DNA of 64,000 nt from Neelides folsomi (GCA_034687125.1 JAQGBZ010000053.1:186001-250000); one strand, 5' to 3'. Shown: positions 1 to 14,152, numbered from the stretch's first letter. Numbers and translations: made by a program. The notes: generated from the sequence alone by a model not told the origin.

Positions 1-388
1 ACAAAACAGCCATAGTTTGGCTTCGCTATCATTGTGTATTTACATTGTTTAGTCTATTTGACCATCCTAATGAGGATGATAATGGAGCTGAGCGAAGCAT
101 GACGAAATGAACTCATTTAAAGTCCAAGTTGATAAAGAGTCAAAACAGAGTTTAATCTGTGTGGATTATGAATGAAAAAGGAATTAAGAAGACCTTTGTC
201 AGTAGTGTCTCACCAACGTCCTTAATGTGTCTTGTAAGACGAACCATCTGTTCTTAATAGATAAGTAAGTGTGAGTCAAGAGGAGTTCCACCTCAGTTCG
301 GATTGTTCTTTACTGAGTGTCAGTAGGGTGACAGTGTGTGTGGTGGTGGTTTTCTTATCTTTCAATTCTTCTCATCAATTTCCCCCAG
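1..388. other. No exon assigned; probably intron of the gene that follows
   Basis: No coding exon could be supported here. The first recognisable exon begins at 389 after a pyrimidine-rich acceptor ending in CCCCCAG. By analogy with the downstream copies, the preceding part of its module should lie upstream of this window. Confidence 0.4.
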
Positions 389-3300
389 CTGGTTCGGATG
401 GGTCCGCCGAGTCGGCTGCTGCAGTTGCGACGAGAGTCGAACCTCAACCTCCGAACCACCACGGTAGGGGAATGATAACAAAAATATTCATTGTTCGATT
501 TGAAACCATTACTATGTACGGTTTATTTATTAGGTGACGGCGGAGGAAGTCACGGCGTCTTATAAGATCACTGGGTGAGTTTTCTCTTCTTATACTCCAG
601 ACTTGGCAAAGAGACATTTTTACAACACACGAGGGCCGAGAAGAAATTCATGCGGGAGAAACCCACAATTTATGGTTGAACACATTCATCTTGGAGTGTC
701 ACGGCCGTGTGGGTGTGAGAATTTCAAAAACCCTCACCAAGAGAGATATACGAAACTCATTTTTCAAAACCTTAAAATCATGATTCATTTTTGTTATCAA
801 AAGCCTGAGGTCTCACGAGTTCCCGGTTGTAGGCCTTTTCGTTCATCCGAGGATTCTCCCTGGATTCTCTTACAGGTTTTGTTTGTTGAACGTTAAATCC
901 GCCTAAACAAATATTTGGATTCCTATAATTCCATTTTTAATGGTTAGTAGGGGCAAATGCTATGGCGCAATTGTGTATTAATTAAAATGTTCAGTTGACG
1001 TATGAAGAGTTTAATGAAACGTGTGTTTGTAGGGTAAGGGCATTGAGTGGAAATAAATGTCTGTTTGGTGGTCGAGCATTGCAGCTGTTATCGATAGGGC
1101 AAGGGTATGGGAAGAGGATTACATTCAAGGCTGACGAAGGAGAAAAAAATGGAAATTCGTAATGACAATTTAAATTACTTTCAATATCGATACTTTCAAT
1201 TTTAATTGCAGGTAAAAATATCATGTGGCTAAATGAAATGACTATAATACCTACAAATACTTTAGTACTACTAACATTATATTTTATATATTATATCCCA
1301 TATTACATTTAGAATGACTATTCAAAGAACTTATTAATGATTGCTGCTGGTTAACTATTTGAATATAACTAATTTATATTTAATATTACATTGTTTAATT
1401 TAATTATTGAATGACCCCCACTTTATTTTATCATTAATTTCTTTAACCAATGAAATAAACCGAAACTGAATAGGAATGTCTTCAAAGATATCCAGTATTT
1501 AATTGTAAGGAATAATAAAAGTTATGAGCAAGGTTCTCTCTTGATCAATGAAAAAAAGAAAAAGTAATTATGAAAGCGAAATTCCATAAAGCGGCTTATG
1601 GGCCCGATCAGACAATAATGTTGTTTCGAGTACCGTTTAGGTGAAATTGGGGATAAGTAATAGGAGGTTTTTGCAGGAATTACTTCTGGTCGGATTCCCG
1701 TGAGGAGGGTTTTGGATTCGAGTTGGAGGTCGTGGCCCCTGGAGACAAATTTCAGATGTACGACGCGAACCATAATCGGATTGGGAATTGCGAAGTCATC
1801 AACAACAAGGTAAGAAAAGAGTCTCTCTTACCTTGAGCTCAAATCTCTTTCTCTGTTATAGTCTCCACAACAAGAGCAATCCCATTTGATGTGGCCGGAT
1901 GGGACGATTGGTGAGGAATCGTCTTTTTGAATTTCTCATAACTTCTTCCCCTTCTACTCAATAAACTTCTAATGGGAAAGAATAAAACTTTACTTTCTCC
2001 ACATAGAAAAATGGGTGGTCGTCAATCTTAATTGCAAGGTATGTGAGCTCCACGCCCCCGTCATCCTACCTTTGAAAAGAGTTTCATAAACCCCAAGCAT
2101 CATTTGATAGTTTTTATACACACTACAGGGAAATACACTTATTTTGTATGCCGACTAGACAGAGAATCGATATTTTTATTTTCAATTTTATTGAAATGTC
2201 AACTCCTTTCCCACGACCCAACTTTCCGCATGAATCTTCATTCCCTCATTTAAGGAATCATTGTAAATAGATTGAGTGGGAAGGCGGGACCATGAGCGTG
2301 GCTGGGATATCTGGAATTGCCATTTCGTCCAAGGCAAGTCGAACGGCCATCGGAACTTTGGTCCGGATCATGAATTGCAAAATGGAGAAGATGAAGATGA
2401 ATTTGACCCTTATGCCTGGAGTGGATTCTCATACGCGGCGAATCACGGTGTCTGGTTCAAGTATCTCTGACATTCCTGTGTCTTACACCATCACTGGTCT
2501 CTTCAACCACGAATTCCCTGTCATTGGTAAAGGAATTTCCAATTTAATTCACCAATATATAACAACCTACTTGAAGTCAATTCCTAGAAGAGCTCAGTCA
2601 AATATGATCGACTAGATATGACTTTATTTGCTAACAACTTCTATCTGCTTATTTAGCTATAATAAATACATAATACGACTATGAACCTTAATATATTTAT
2701 CTCTTATTAAGTATCATTTTGTAAAGTTAAATAATGTATTGGAGGATTTGGGGATTTGATATAAAATCTAAGATTTTTTTAATTTAATTCGAGGAACGTT
2801 TGTGGATTCGCGAGTTCTTCCTGGATTCCATTACATTGTCCGGTCGGCCCTTGGGAAAAAACCACTTTTCGGTGGGAACGCCATGAAACTGCTAAGCATT
2901 GGGCGAGGATACGGGAAAAGGTTCACTTTCGAGAGCAGCTGCAGGAATGAGAATGACAATTACTTCTGGTCAGACTCCTATCCTGAGGTGAGTTGTAAAA
3001 TGTCCCTGGAAAGGATTGGAAATTCACTGGAAAAACCTCTCATTGTGTGATGGTAATAATGCGAGTTTAGGGATTTGGCTTCGCTCCACACGAAGTTCTC
3101 CCCGGGCTGAAGTTCAAGATCCTTGCTGGAGAAGAGGAAATTGGATCTGCGAGCGTGAAGAAGGCGAATAAACCGCAAGTAAATCACATTCTTATAAGTA
3201 GCATTAAATATAACTATTTTATTATCATCACTCACTTCTTGAGTTCTATCACGAATTTTTCACTCTACTTTAATCCACGCCTTATTACTCTCTTAACTCT

Positions 3301-3993
3301 TCATTTACCTCCAAGAGAGCTTTTTTTATCTGGTGGGAACAGAACCTTATAGCTAATAACACTACTAATAAGGTTTTATAAGCTTTTAGGTTATATCATC
3401 TCCTCAGAAGGGATGATTAGCTTTATATTTTGATGAAAACTTATTGGGATAACCTGGTTAATATCTAGAATCATTGAAGCTTAAAGTATACATTGAGAAA
3501 ATTACAAAAAACATTCTTGTCAAAACTTTATAACTTTCTCTCATAAGTTCCTTTCTTTATTTAAATAATCTTTGTTGTAAATAAATTAATTCATTTAAGC
3601 TAAACTGATTAAACTGAAATGAACGTCATTTAATTTTGTGTATACAGGTGGAGATAGAAATGGTTATTCTTCCAAATGGCGGAGTTTTAAAGCGGTTGAG
3701 AATTGAAGTCGTTTGTCACATGGAAGTTGGAACTGGAGTTACACGAGCTTGTCGGGTCTCAGGAACAGCAGTTGTAATTAGCAATTTGCTTCATTGCCTC
3801 ATAATAAAGATCGTTAAATGTGGAATGATAATTTGATTTGACGTACAAGGTGATTCGGGGTCCAAGCGGTTCAGCGAGGGTTGATCGAATCGAAGCACCC
3901 GGGTTGGATAGCCAACTGAGCGCCATCCTCAGGCATATACCCGGAGAAATGACTTTTATTGCAGAAGCTCATCAATCGGCTCTTGTTAAATAA
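389..3993 (+). CDS. 3' part of an unrecognised protein made of repeated beta-rich modules
   Basis: Thirteen exons join in frame: 389-463, 534-574, 601-674, 833-875, 1033-1158, 1677-1809, 1862-1910, 2007-2038, 2271-2526, 2794-2987, 3071-3178, 3648-3773 and 3850-3993 (466 codons plus TAA). The 5' end is outside the window. The protein is a tandem repeat. ILPGFSY, then CLFGG, LLSIGQGYGKRITF and NYFWSDSREEGFGF in the first copy match VLPGFHY, PLFGG, LLSIGRGYGKRFTF and NYFWSDSYPEGFGF in the second. The sections around LMWPDGTIEKW and VILPNGGVLKR, and those ending ASYKITG and VSYTITG, also pair up. Exon 1 (LVRMGPPS) and the last exon (VIRGPSGS) start at the equivalent position, so an intron site is conserved between copies. 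The second copy has lost the introns that split the first. I do not recognise the family. The strand-and-turn pattern suggests a beta-rich fold. No membrane segment or catalytic motif is visible. Confidence 0.75.
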
Positions 3994-5977
3994 CTTTTTT
4001 TTTATTAAATCTAATCTCGACCTATTTTATCTAAACGTATTTATATTCAAATGACTTATGAATTATAATATTTTATTATTTATGCAAATGTTCTAACTTA
4101 TTAAAAAGTAAAAAAATATTATCGAAAATGAAATTAAGAATGCACATACTCATTATTATATTCTTCTCAAACGAGATAATATATTGTGTAATAAATAATA
4201 CAAGACATGAAGTGACATGAATGAGCAATTTTATTTTTCGTTAATTCATCTGATTAAATGACAAATAATTAAAGTATAAGTATAACAAAATATAGTTTTG
4301 AATCTCGTGAGGACGATTTTGATTAGGATCATTAATAAATTGCATAGAGGTAAAGCAAATACTCAAGTGAGTTTTTGTTAATCAAACATGGACGTTTGAT
4401 GAGTTAAGGTACAAAATATATGGTTAATTATAAAAATGCATAAATTATAGTGATAAAGGTAATTTATGTACATTTTTGAAGCACTTTTATCTTCTTTTGG
4501 TTAATGTAAACAAAAATAAACACCAGAAAATTAATAAGAGTAAGCAATACATTTTGAAATGAAACTGAAAAATTCTTAAAGCAGAATGACCAGAACTTTC
4601 ACATCTGTTGGATTAAATTCATTAAACTCGTTAAACCACGAAACACAATGATTAATATTATTTTATACAATATTTCTAAATAGAGATGATACATAGAGTA
4701 AAATTGAATATAAAATACATTAGTTTACACTTATACATACTAGAGCAAGGCATTACAACCAAACGTGCCATTATTTTCTTTTTTCAAGAACATCGATGAT
4801 CATAACATACATTTTTAAATACTTATATGATAATCTCATTACTTTTAACTTTTATAATAAAATGTTAATGAACTACAGCTATAAGTGCATGATTAAATTT
4901 AAAGTGGATTTGGACACAAATAGAAGGTACAAATAACAATCGATGTGTCTGAAGGTACGTTACGTTTATGTAATGACGTAAGATATGAAGTTGCTCAATC
5001 AGTCCAATCAGGTTAGGCAAATTATCTTTCTAATCAGAGAAAGATGGAATTTTTAAATCTAATGCTAATTACATATTGGAAGATATGAATTTAACTTTGA
5101 ATTTAAGGATTAAATTTAGCATTACAATTTCGAATGATACAATACATTTCATTAATTACACAATGTTATATACCCACCTATCTGCAATTAACATTTTTAC
5201 GAATCTAATGTTAAATTTTAAATGGTTTGATTAAATTTACAACAACAAAACTTGTAAATAATACAATTCGACTAGACAAATTTTCTGAGTATTGAAATTA
5301 CAAAATAGCAACCAAGTTTAATTTATTACATTAAATGTACAAGTTATACCTAATAGCATATTAGAGTAATTATGTAATTAAGTACGGTATGTTATATTAG
5401 GTATGCAATATTTAGGCACTTTATATGTAATTAAACATCATATTCGTATGTAGTACTGAATTCTCTAATTGTTATAATGTATACTATAGTATACTACCTA
5501 TGTACTCTAAATTAACGTCATCATAAATAGTAAGTTCACAATGTACATTAAATAGTTTACAGTTGGTAATGTGTAATTTAACAACACCTTTCGAACATTA
5601 TAATTTAAATAGGAATATTAGACAAAGTAGAAATTCTCCAATTTGTAACAAATACTACATTTTATAAGTTTGTTTATCTCTCCAAAACATTTTTCAATTT
5701 CATATAACAAGAATTCAATTTGACATTCTTCTATCTAAATAGTAAATTTTCTCCTTTAATTTTAACAATTATACGCCAATGTCGATTATAAGTGTTTTGC
5801 AAATTCAATAAATAAATATTAAGATTTCACATACGCATTTGAGTTATAAGGCTTAAACATTATTTCACGTAGTGTGATTTCATAACTATATGTTAATTAA
5901 ATGTTAAATTTGTCATCATTATTAAGCTGCGAAGAGTTTCCAGACTTGAAGTTTTGTTAGGTATAATTTGAAGGTTA
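3994..5977. other. AT-rich intergenic stretch
   Basis: This lies between the stop of the modular gene and the stop of the convergent methionine sulfoxide reductase gene. It is strongly AT-rich, with no long open frame, RNA-like fold or long inverted repeat that I could see. Both 3' UTRs presumably run into it. Confidence 0.5.
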
Positions 5978-7094
5978 TCAAAGGGCTGTCTCTCTCAAGA
6001 GGATGATCGAAGGCGGCGCTGAGACTGTCTCTTGTGAATTCTTCCTTCTATCTTTCGGATTACTAAATAAGGAATTAACTCCTCTCGGAGCTAAAGCCTT
6101 CTGAGGAACCGTCGTCGGTGGTTGTGATGAGAAGAAGCAGATCTTCCCTGGAGTGGAACACACTTTCTCGGCCGTTCCCTCCGTCTTCTTCTGGTTCTCG
6201 TCCTGACTCGGGAGGAAATTGAGTGAAGAGGAGTTAATGCAATAACGAAGATTCGTCGGGGGCGGACCGTCCTTGAACAAATGCCCAAGGTGAGACCCAC
6301 ATTGGGCACATGACACTTCAGTTCGAACGAGGTCAGGTCGAGTGACAAGTAATAATAAGTTAGCTCCAACTATAAATAAGAAACATTTGCATTTGAATAA
6401 AGAACCTTTTGTTTGATGAGAGTTATTAACAAGGTTCCGTCAACATTGTGTTTTCTCCATACCATGTGAAGCATCAGGAGTCAACTTTACTCTTTGTGGA
6501 TCAACAATGTTTGAGAAAGCAGGCCATCCGGATTTTGACTCGAATTTACATGTTGAAGGAAAAAGCTCAGTGTTGCAGATGATGCAGTGATAAGTTCCGG
6601 CTTCCCAATGTCGATTGTATTTATTCGAAAATGGTCTAATAATCAAATAATTCATTTTAATTAATAGAAGTTCCCCTTTGAATTGCAAGGCAAGAAAGCT
6701 GTCATAAATAAAAATAAATAACCACGCGGGATAGTACATACATATGATATAGTTAATTAACAGATTGTTAATTGACACTTAACAGACTTAACATATAGAC
6801 AAGTCTATCAAAATAACAATACATAGTAAAATTAATACTGACATTAAGAGATGTATGTATATTTGTATAAATAGGCAGATTAGTTTAAAATTGGGATCGA
6901 TTTTATGCTACAGCTATAAAACTTCCATCTGTGTAATTACAAATAAACAGATGGGAAAACATAAAAATGTAAAAATAATTAAAAGTTTAATAAAAGTACC
7001 TTTCTGTAGCTTTTTCTTGAGTGACTCGATATTCCATTGGAGTCAATTTTGCCTTCTCATCCAAATACTTCATTTTATTACTTTCTGTTTCCAT
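5978..7094 (-). CDS. msrB: Peptide-methionine (R)-S-oxide reductase (MsrB)
   Basis: Reduces methionine-R-sulfoxide in proteins back to methionine. Exons on the minus strand are 7094-7000, 6635-6463 and 6369-5978 (about 219 aa). The start is ATG at 7094; a second in-frame ATG lies seven codons on. Family landmarks in order are [12 protein letters not shown] with the first zinc Cxx[24 protein letters not shown] with the second zinc Cxx[15 protein letters not shown] with the catalytic Cys, and LNF. Two oddities stand out. About 12-18 extra residues sit between ASHG and RTEV at the exon 2/3 junction, where the family usually has GM directly before RTEV. The donor could be at 6463 or 6445, both in phase. 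There is also a C-terminal tail of about 80 residues rich in Ser, Lys and Pro. Enzyme identity is certain; the exon 2/3 junction is not. No signal peptide is visible, so a cytosolic or nuclear form is most likely. Confidence 0.9.
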
Positions 7095-9967
7095 TTTGAG
7101 TCTTGTCTCGATTATTGTTGAAATTGTCACAAATTTCTTATATTAAAAAACGAGAACTGAATCTTTTAAATCTTTCGAAATTGTTTTTTTTCCTCACGTT
7201 AGCATTCAACTTGAAAAATGTAAATCAAAAGCTCTGTTGTTCATTTAAGCTTTCGTGTTTGTCTTGATGAGATAATCTATTTAATATATGTGCATATTTA
7301 ATTGACAAGAATCAAAGACACGGTTGAGCTAGCTCAGCTAATAAATAAACAAATGATGGAATTTCAATTAAAACTTTGTATAGAACTTGATTGAATGAAA
7401 GTACGTTCACAATAAAGTACTTTTGATATGTGAGTCTTTATGCGTAAATTGTTTTAAATTGTATAAAAAATCGAGAGGAAATGACGAATTGCTTTAAATC
7501 AAATCAAGAGTTCGTGACACACTTTTAACTCTAAATAAACTTAATTATAGAGTCAAATTGAAAAAGGAAGAGTTCCAATGAATTATTCAGCTGAGCAACT
7601 TCCTAAATCCACAATAACACCAATAATACTCTTTTTATAGCACAGAGTGGAATTTAACTGAGGGAATAATTCCACCTCTAGAAAATAATGATGATAAAGT
7701 GGAATAAATTACAGTTTAAATGAAACAAGTTTCTGACTTGAAATATGCGAACAAGTCTTTGCGACTTCACTGTTGTAACTAACTGAAAGAATTTCTTCAA
7801 GTCGGATTTCACTCCGGTCATTACTAAATTTAGCTGTGCCTATGAGTCCAAATGGGACGAGTTCTCTTCCAAATAAGTATCCTTATATCTAATGTATGAG
7901 GGAGAAGGGCTATAGGGAAGCTGTTAACAAGAAATTGTTATTGAGGGAGAAAAGTTGAAGGTTCTGAAGGGTAAATTTAGTTTTCAACTCGGGGAAGAAT
8001 ATTTTGAGAATTGCGAGGGAAGGTTGCCAAAAAGTAGGAGCTGATCTTCCTTCCTCTCCTCTCCTTACTCCACTGCCAAATAGAGAGAAAATCCAACCAC
8101 CCAAATCATTAGAACAGGAGGAAATCCTCCTTTGCATCAATCTACTCTCAATGTAAGGTACTCAATGTAATAAATATACAGTTGGATTATGAATTCGAGT
8201 TCTCTCGAGTACCTGGGATCTTTACGAGACTCACTCGTACTTTCCAACAAAATGACTCATACGGTTTGGTCTGGTCTTTAGGTATTTTTTATTCCCATAC
8301 ACGAACAAATTAAAGGAGGATGTGTTGCAAAAACACGTTGGGGTTATTTAATTGACAGCATTATTGTGGCTTGTTGTTACATTTGCAATTAATGACCGTA
8401 TACACATACGTTCCGATTTTTTTCTGATGGCTCATTCTGCATTCTCAATATATTGCAATTTACAATCAAGGTATGAGTAAACAAATAAGTAAACATCATC
8501 TATCCACAGTTTACATCATATTGTATACTTCCGCTCGCATTAATGAGTAATGAAGTAAATAGAATAATTTCTATTCATTATTAATGTGTGGTTTTATCGT
8601 GTTTAACGATGTTTAAATAATTAAAATAAACAAAATTTATTAAATAATAATTAAAAGATGCACTGTGATGCCTGGTGCTGGAATAAATAAAAAGGGCTAT
8701 GAAGCGTTAAGTAGAATTTAAAATTAAATATTTGATCCACTATCAAAACAAAAGCTCTAAATTCGTGCTGTTATCAGGCATCGCAAATGAGGAAAAGTAT
8801 CACAAAGGTTGAGTTCAATCATAAATTGGCGACGAGAGTCGAGAGCCATTGAAGGTCAAAATGTGTTATGCGGAGGAGATAAGCTTCGCCTACGAGTTTC
8901 TCTTTTAACCATTTTTGTTCATGAAGGGATGAAGGGTATAATAAGTCATGGGAGAGGATGAAGAGTTAATTCATTACCTTATAAGGACAAGATATGCATG
9001 AAAAGATGACCATAATTATGAAAATGCACTAATCCTCATTCTTAATAAGGTAGCTCCACTTAAGTTTAAAATAATGGGAAAATAAGAATTACGATCCAGG
9101 AACAATTTCCCATTGTTATCAAAGGCAAATCCATTCGCTTCAGATTAAATTTTATATCCTTTTTAGTGGTTGATTAGAAGAGTAGAAAGGAGTTGGGAAT
9201 TTGAAGGAATCTTAATCTCTTTGAAGGCATTCATGGACCTTTATCCAAGATGTAGGTAATTGATCTTTTAATAAAAATCGCTGATAGAGAAGAGTATTTG
9301 GAGCAATTGAAGAAGATGTAATCTGGTTTTATTATTATAGATTATAAGATGTGCTCAATCCGCAGAAGTCGGCCGTTTTTCATTAAGGTCGGCAGGTGAG
9401 AATTGCCTCGAGATGTGCGCTGGAGTTGCTAAAAGGGTGCGCATCTCATTTCCCAACTCCACCTGACCAAATAACAAACAATATTATACAATATGACTCT
9501 TCTCATTCCAATTAACCAGAGTGGAACTAAATAGGAAGGAGGAAAAGAAAATCGAAAGGTCTCACAACACTGCACAAATTATTTTCCCATTAACTAATCC
9601 ATAAAAATATTAAATTTATTATTCATTGGGGTATTTTCCAATATGCTCAACGATAAGACGATTGAAAGACAATTGATAAGTTAAATTTAAATTATATCCT
9701 CTCAGGTGACGTGACTCATTAAGTGTCATCAACTAATTTTCCAAGTCATTCTACGCAATAGACCAACATTTGTGAAAAGAAATTTCAAGGGTGAGTAAGT
9801 CAAATTAAATTTTTAGATAAAATCTTCATTTTTATGTTTTATCATATTTTTCAAAAGTTTTGACGTTGTTTTGCTTTTATCGTGAATTTTAGAATTTTTT
9901 CATCTTTTAATTAACAAAATACCAGATAGAATATTATTAGATAGAATCCAAAATTATTGGATTTTAG
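7095..9967. other. Intergenic region, head to head (MsrB and TOLLIP)
   Basis: The two flanking genes diverge from this 2.9-kb stretch, so it should hold both promoters and the 5' UTRs. No supported coding exon, repeat or RNA was found. Open frames here, such as 7910-8140 on the minus strand, show no family resemblance. Confidence 0.45.
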
Positions 9968-11549
9968 ATGGCGACTTCACTTGATCCCGAAACGTCAAAG
10001 AATATTGAACGCAGACGACGATGTTTTGTCGGTCAACTCCCCCAAGAATTCCTTCGTGTGGATGGGTTGGAGAATTCCAGAGTCCGAATGGAAGAACAAA
10101 ATGCGAATTTGACACCTCAGCAAATTCAAGAGAAGATGGACGAACAAGCAGCGTTCGCTTTACATCACCAATTAAATCTTGTTCCGAACGCTTCTGCCTT
10201 TCACACACCGATGCCTACTGCTAATGCGAATATCCGAGGGCGGCTCCTCATCTCTGTTATGCAAGTAATATTGTGATCTAAATCATCAATCGTAATCCCA
10301 TTATCCAACAACCTAATAGGAGTTATTAAAAAACTTTTTTTTTGATTTTTAAGGCAAAATTGCAGAAAAACTATGGGCTTACAAGAATGGGTAAATACAT
10401 TATCAGCAATATCAATTATACATTGCACGGATTTCAAGCCTTATTTCTAATCTAACCTTATGTAATCCCATCTATAAATTATTTAAACTTTTTCGAATTC
10501 AATTAAATTTATTCCATATGTTCAAAAATCAATGCAGATCCTTACGTCAGAATTCACATTGGCCATAATATCTACGAAACTCCTACTGACGTCAATGGAG
10601 CCAAGAATCCTCGTTGGAATAAAACCATCCAATGGTAAAAATTTTTATGCTACTTTAAAATACTTTTTTTATATCTTTGAATAGATGAAATTGATACGCT
10701 GTATTTGATACCGACACTAAACGAAATACTGATAGATAGAATATCATAAATATAAAAGATAATATAGTTTTTGATCATATTTTCGGTTTTTTTCATAGCT
10801 TTCTCCCTCATGGAATTCATCAAATCTACTTAGAAATCTACGATGAATGTTCGTTCTCGGTCGACGAGCTCATTGCCCACTCCTACATTCAAATCCCCGA
10901 AGAAATCTTTAAAGGTGAAACAAGTGAGGAATGGTATAACTTGAGTGGAAAGCACGGAGATGGCAAAGAAGGACAAATTCTCTTAGTTTTCTCTTTTATG
11001 GTAAAGAAGTGAACTGTTAATTATTTTTCATATTTTGAAATTAAAACTTATTTTTAAATATTATATTTGACTGATCGTGAGAATTAAATTATGATTTTAG
11101 TCAACACCTGGGATTACCTATGTTCCTCATGGTGTTGTGATTCCACACAATGTTCCAGCACCAAACACTCTGAATAGAAAAGAGCCTCTTGTTTACCAAA
11201 GTTCGACAAATGTCACTGATGCTGTTCCAGACGCTGTGGAACCTCAGTCTCAGCGTCCTCCGTTCAACGAAGAAGAATTTAAACAGGCAAGTTGTTACAG
11301 TTTATATTACCCTATCCATATGAAAATATAACAATAAGCCTCAATTCTATTCACTATATTTACTAAGTAATTTTAATTTAAAATAACTAATTTTTGTTAA
11401 TTAATTCAGTATCATGTTGACATTGTTTTTTATAGCTTAAAGAAATGTTTCCTAACATGGACGAAGACGTGGTTAAATCCGTGTACGAAGCTCAAGGTTA
11501 CAATCGTGATTCGGCTGCCGCCGCTCTCATCGATATGACCTGCGAATAA
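9968..11549 (+). CDS. TOLLIP: Toll-interacting protein (TOLLIP)
   Basis: Endosomal adaptor that binds ubiquitin, Tom1 and phosphoinositides, and in vertebrates IL-1/Toll receptor complexes. Exons are 9968-10264, 10354-10390, 10538-10634, 10799-11000, 11101-11286 and 11436-11549 (310 aa). The start is ATG at 9968 in [18 protein letters not shown]. Residues 1-50 match the Tom1-binding segment ([11 protein letters not shown]). A C2 domain runs from about 85 to 215 ([37 protein letters not shown]). A CUE ubiquitin-binding domain ends the protein ([20 protein letters not shown], then SAAAALIDM). Length and order are as in other animals. Intron 5 uses a GC donor (CAG then GCAAGT at 11287), the only site that keeps frame. 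Exon 2 is only 37 nt. Confidence 0.97.
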
Positions 11550-14152
11550 GAGACGTTCAATGTGTCCATGTCATGTCCATACAACAAAGTTATCGTGTTT
11601 TTGTATTTTGTGCTATTATACGCTTCCTAATTCATGTTATCTTCCATGATTTAATTACATAGGTACTCCTATTAGCCAATTCCTTCTGCTCTAATGTAAA
11701 AAAGTATTTTGATCGGGTATTAAATTACGACTATGTTTGTCAAGTGTCATAAATGAAATTACATCGAATTTGCCATCGAGTTTTGTTGGTGCGTATTTTA
11801 AGCAACTCTCAATACAGTTTTAGTGGTTATTTCATTAGATTTTTGGTGTAAAGCCTAACTTTGTGTATTATTACCCATTCTACTTATCTTTAGCTAGAAA
11901 TGTTAAACAGCCAATTCGTTGAAATTAAAAAAGAATTCATCGTATACTCTGTTATAAAAGACGCTATACATACTACTTTTAAACACATTACCCAAAAAAT
12001 TTATTTTAAACAAGATACGCACTTCTAAAGAATGTTTTTAAGTTTTAATGTAAAATACAGTAGTGAGAAAATTTAATTTCTCAGTCATTAATTCAAACAA
12101 TGTAAAATTAACGAGGAAAATTGACTCCTTTTAACACAAATATAAAATACACATCTAATATATAAATCACCAATTAGAACTAGGAATATTGCAAATTCAT
12201 ATTTCAATTAAAAACTTTAGATTTAGACCCTCATGTCATTGTGAAATCTGAACAATTAAATGTGTATTCATAATTAAGAATAATAAAACTACAATTTTAA
12301 TTACTCTTAATCCTGTACATTATTAACTCTAAATACCTTAAAATTGCAAAATGATTGTGAAATTGTGATGTTCGTGAAAGTGTTTACTTTGAATAAACCA
12401 AAAATGCATAAAATTGAAAAATTCAATAAAAAGGTTCTCTCATTTTTAAATTATTTTATTCATATAATAATGATAGTCCTACAACAATTAACCGTTTATA
12501 AGGCTTATTCAAATTTTGAACGATGATTTAACCACATTATCCCAATGTTGAAACGGTGCTTTCATAAGTCGTCTAAAACATGTTGAAACATATTTTAAAA
12601 TTTGGTTAATTAAAAGGTATTGTATCATTACAACCTCACCTCGACACTCGGTGACATTCACTCAACGTGCGATGGTGAATGAGCTAATAAGTTTTCATTA
12701 TTGTTCATTGATTATTTTTAAAAGTTTTCATATAGGAGTCCTCAACAGTCTAAATAGTTTTCTCCTGTCATTTACATACATTTAAAACATCATTTATTAA
12801 TATTATTGTAAATTGTACAGTTGTTTATTTATTATATTTTATGAATAAATAATATATGAATTAATTAACAAATAGTGACATGAACCAGCATTCATAAATT
12901 TCTCCAACATTGCAGAATCTGGATTGGAATATTTTTAACGCTCATTTGAAACCAGTTTCTCTTTATATTTGAAAAACTCTTTTTCATGTTGATTAAAACA
13001 ATTTAAAATTCATAATGCCAAAAGGCAATTTGGCATAGACTAAAACAATTCCCTTAAAAGTACTACTTTACATCGTATGAAATAATGATAAAATTTATTA
13101 TAAAATAAGTAAGTACTATTTAAAACAGGTTTCGTGATTTCTTCATTCCAGCAATTATTGTAAACATTCACCGCTCACACTTATAAATCTTGTTTAACAA
13201 TAAAACTTTGTTAAAATCAAAATTACATAGTTGACATTTTTCTTCAGTAATTTGCAAAGATTCGAAGAAAATGGATTACGTACAATTATTAACAAATAAA
13301 ATAACATTTGAAAATGATTATCATTTATGAATAAAAATAATGAATAACTCAAACGCGAAAATACAATTTAAAATTCAAACAAGATCCAATATAATCTTGT
13401 TACACAATTGATTGTTAAGTCAATAATTTAGCTTTAAAGTTAACAACACTTGCATAAAGATATGTCTATAATGAATGAAAAAGAGAAGTCGTTCTTTAAT
13501 TCGCTAATTATGATCTAATTAAGTTACATAATTATTGGTAATGTTTTGTAAGCACGCTATAGGTTTTTCACCTTCACTCATTGAAATTTCCATTTCTTTA
13601 TAAACTGACACATGCAAGTTTGAAATCTTTCGAAACCCTACTGATCAAGTTTCTCTCAACTTCAAGATTAGGGTTATTATTTATTACTTTATTGCCAAAA
13701 TTATTAAAAGAATAAATAAGTGATCAAAACCCTCTTTCAGGTATAAATCGTTATAACTGTTGTAGTAGGAATAAAATTGAAAAGTTTAAAATATAATTGA
13801 ATAAATTATCGCATTCCCTGTAATTAAAATGAGAAGAGAATGAGGTTTATTTTAAAAGTAAAAATATAAAATCATAGCAAAGATTTAAAATATTTAAAAC
13901 GCTTGATGCAATTCTTTGTAACTTTTCTGACTATAAGAAAAGTTTGTTGTAAGTGGCTGTAAGTACATAATGTGATTTTGTCGTTATTTCATAATTTCAG
14001 TGTAAAATAAATTGTTTAGTTACTAGGAGTCGAATCTAACAAATCAAACAACGACTAAACGAATCTGGACCTTACTGTATTTATGCTTAAGTGAGAATAA
14101 GAAGCTATTTAAGAGTTTCTTAATCCTACGTATTCTGGATTGGAAATCAAAT
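11550..14152. other. Convergent 3' intergenic region (TOLLIP and DLG)
   Basis: 2.6 kb of AT-rich DNA between the stops of two convergent genes. Both 3' UTRs lie here. No coding exon or structured repeat is supported. Confidence 0.5.

Noticed and set aside
2250-2470. Minus-strand and second plus-strand frames over the modular gene
   Set aside because: Shadows of exon 2271-2526, whose frame is fixed by repeat alignment and splice phase.
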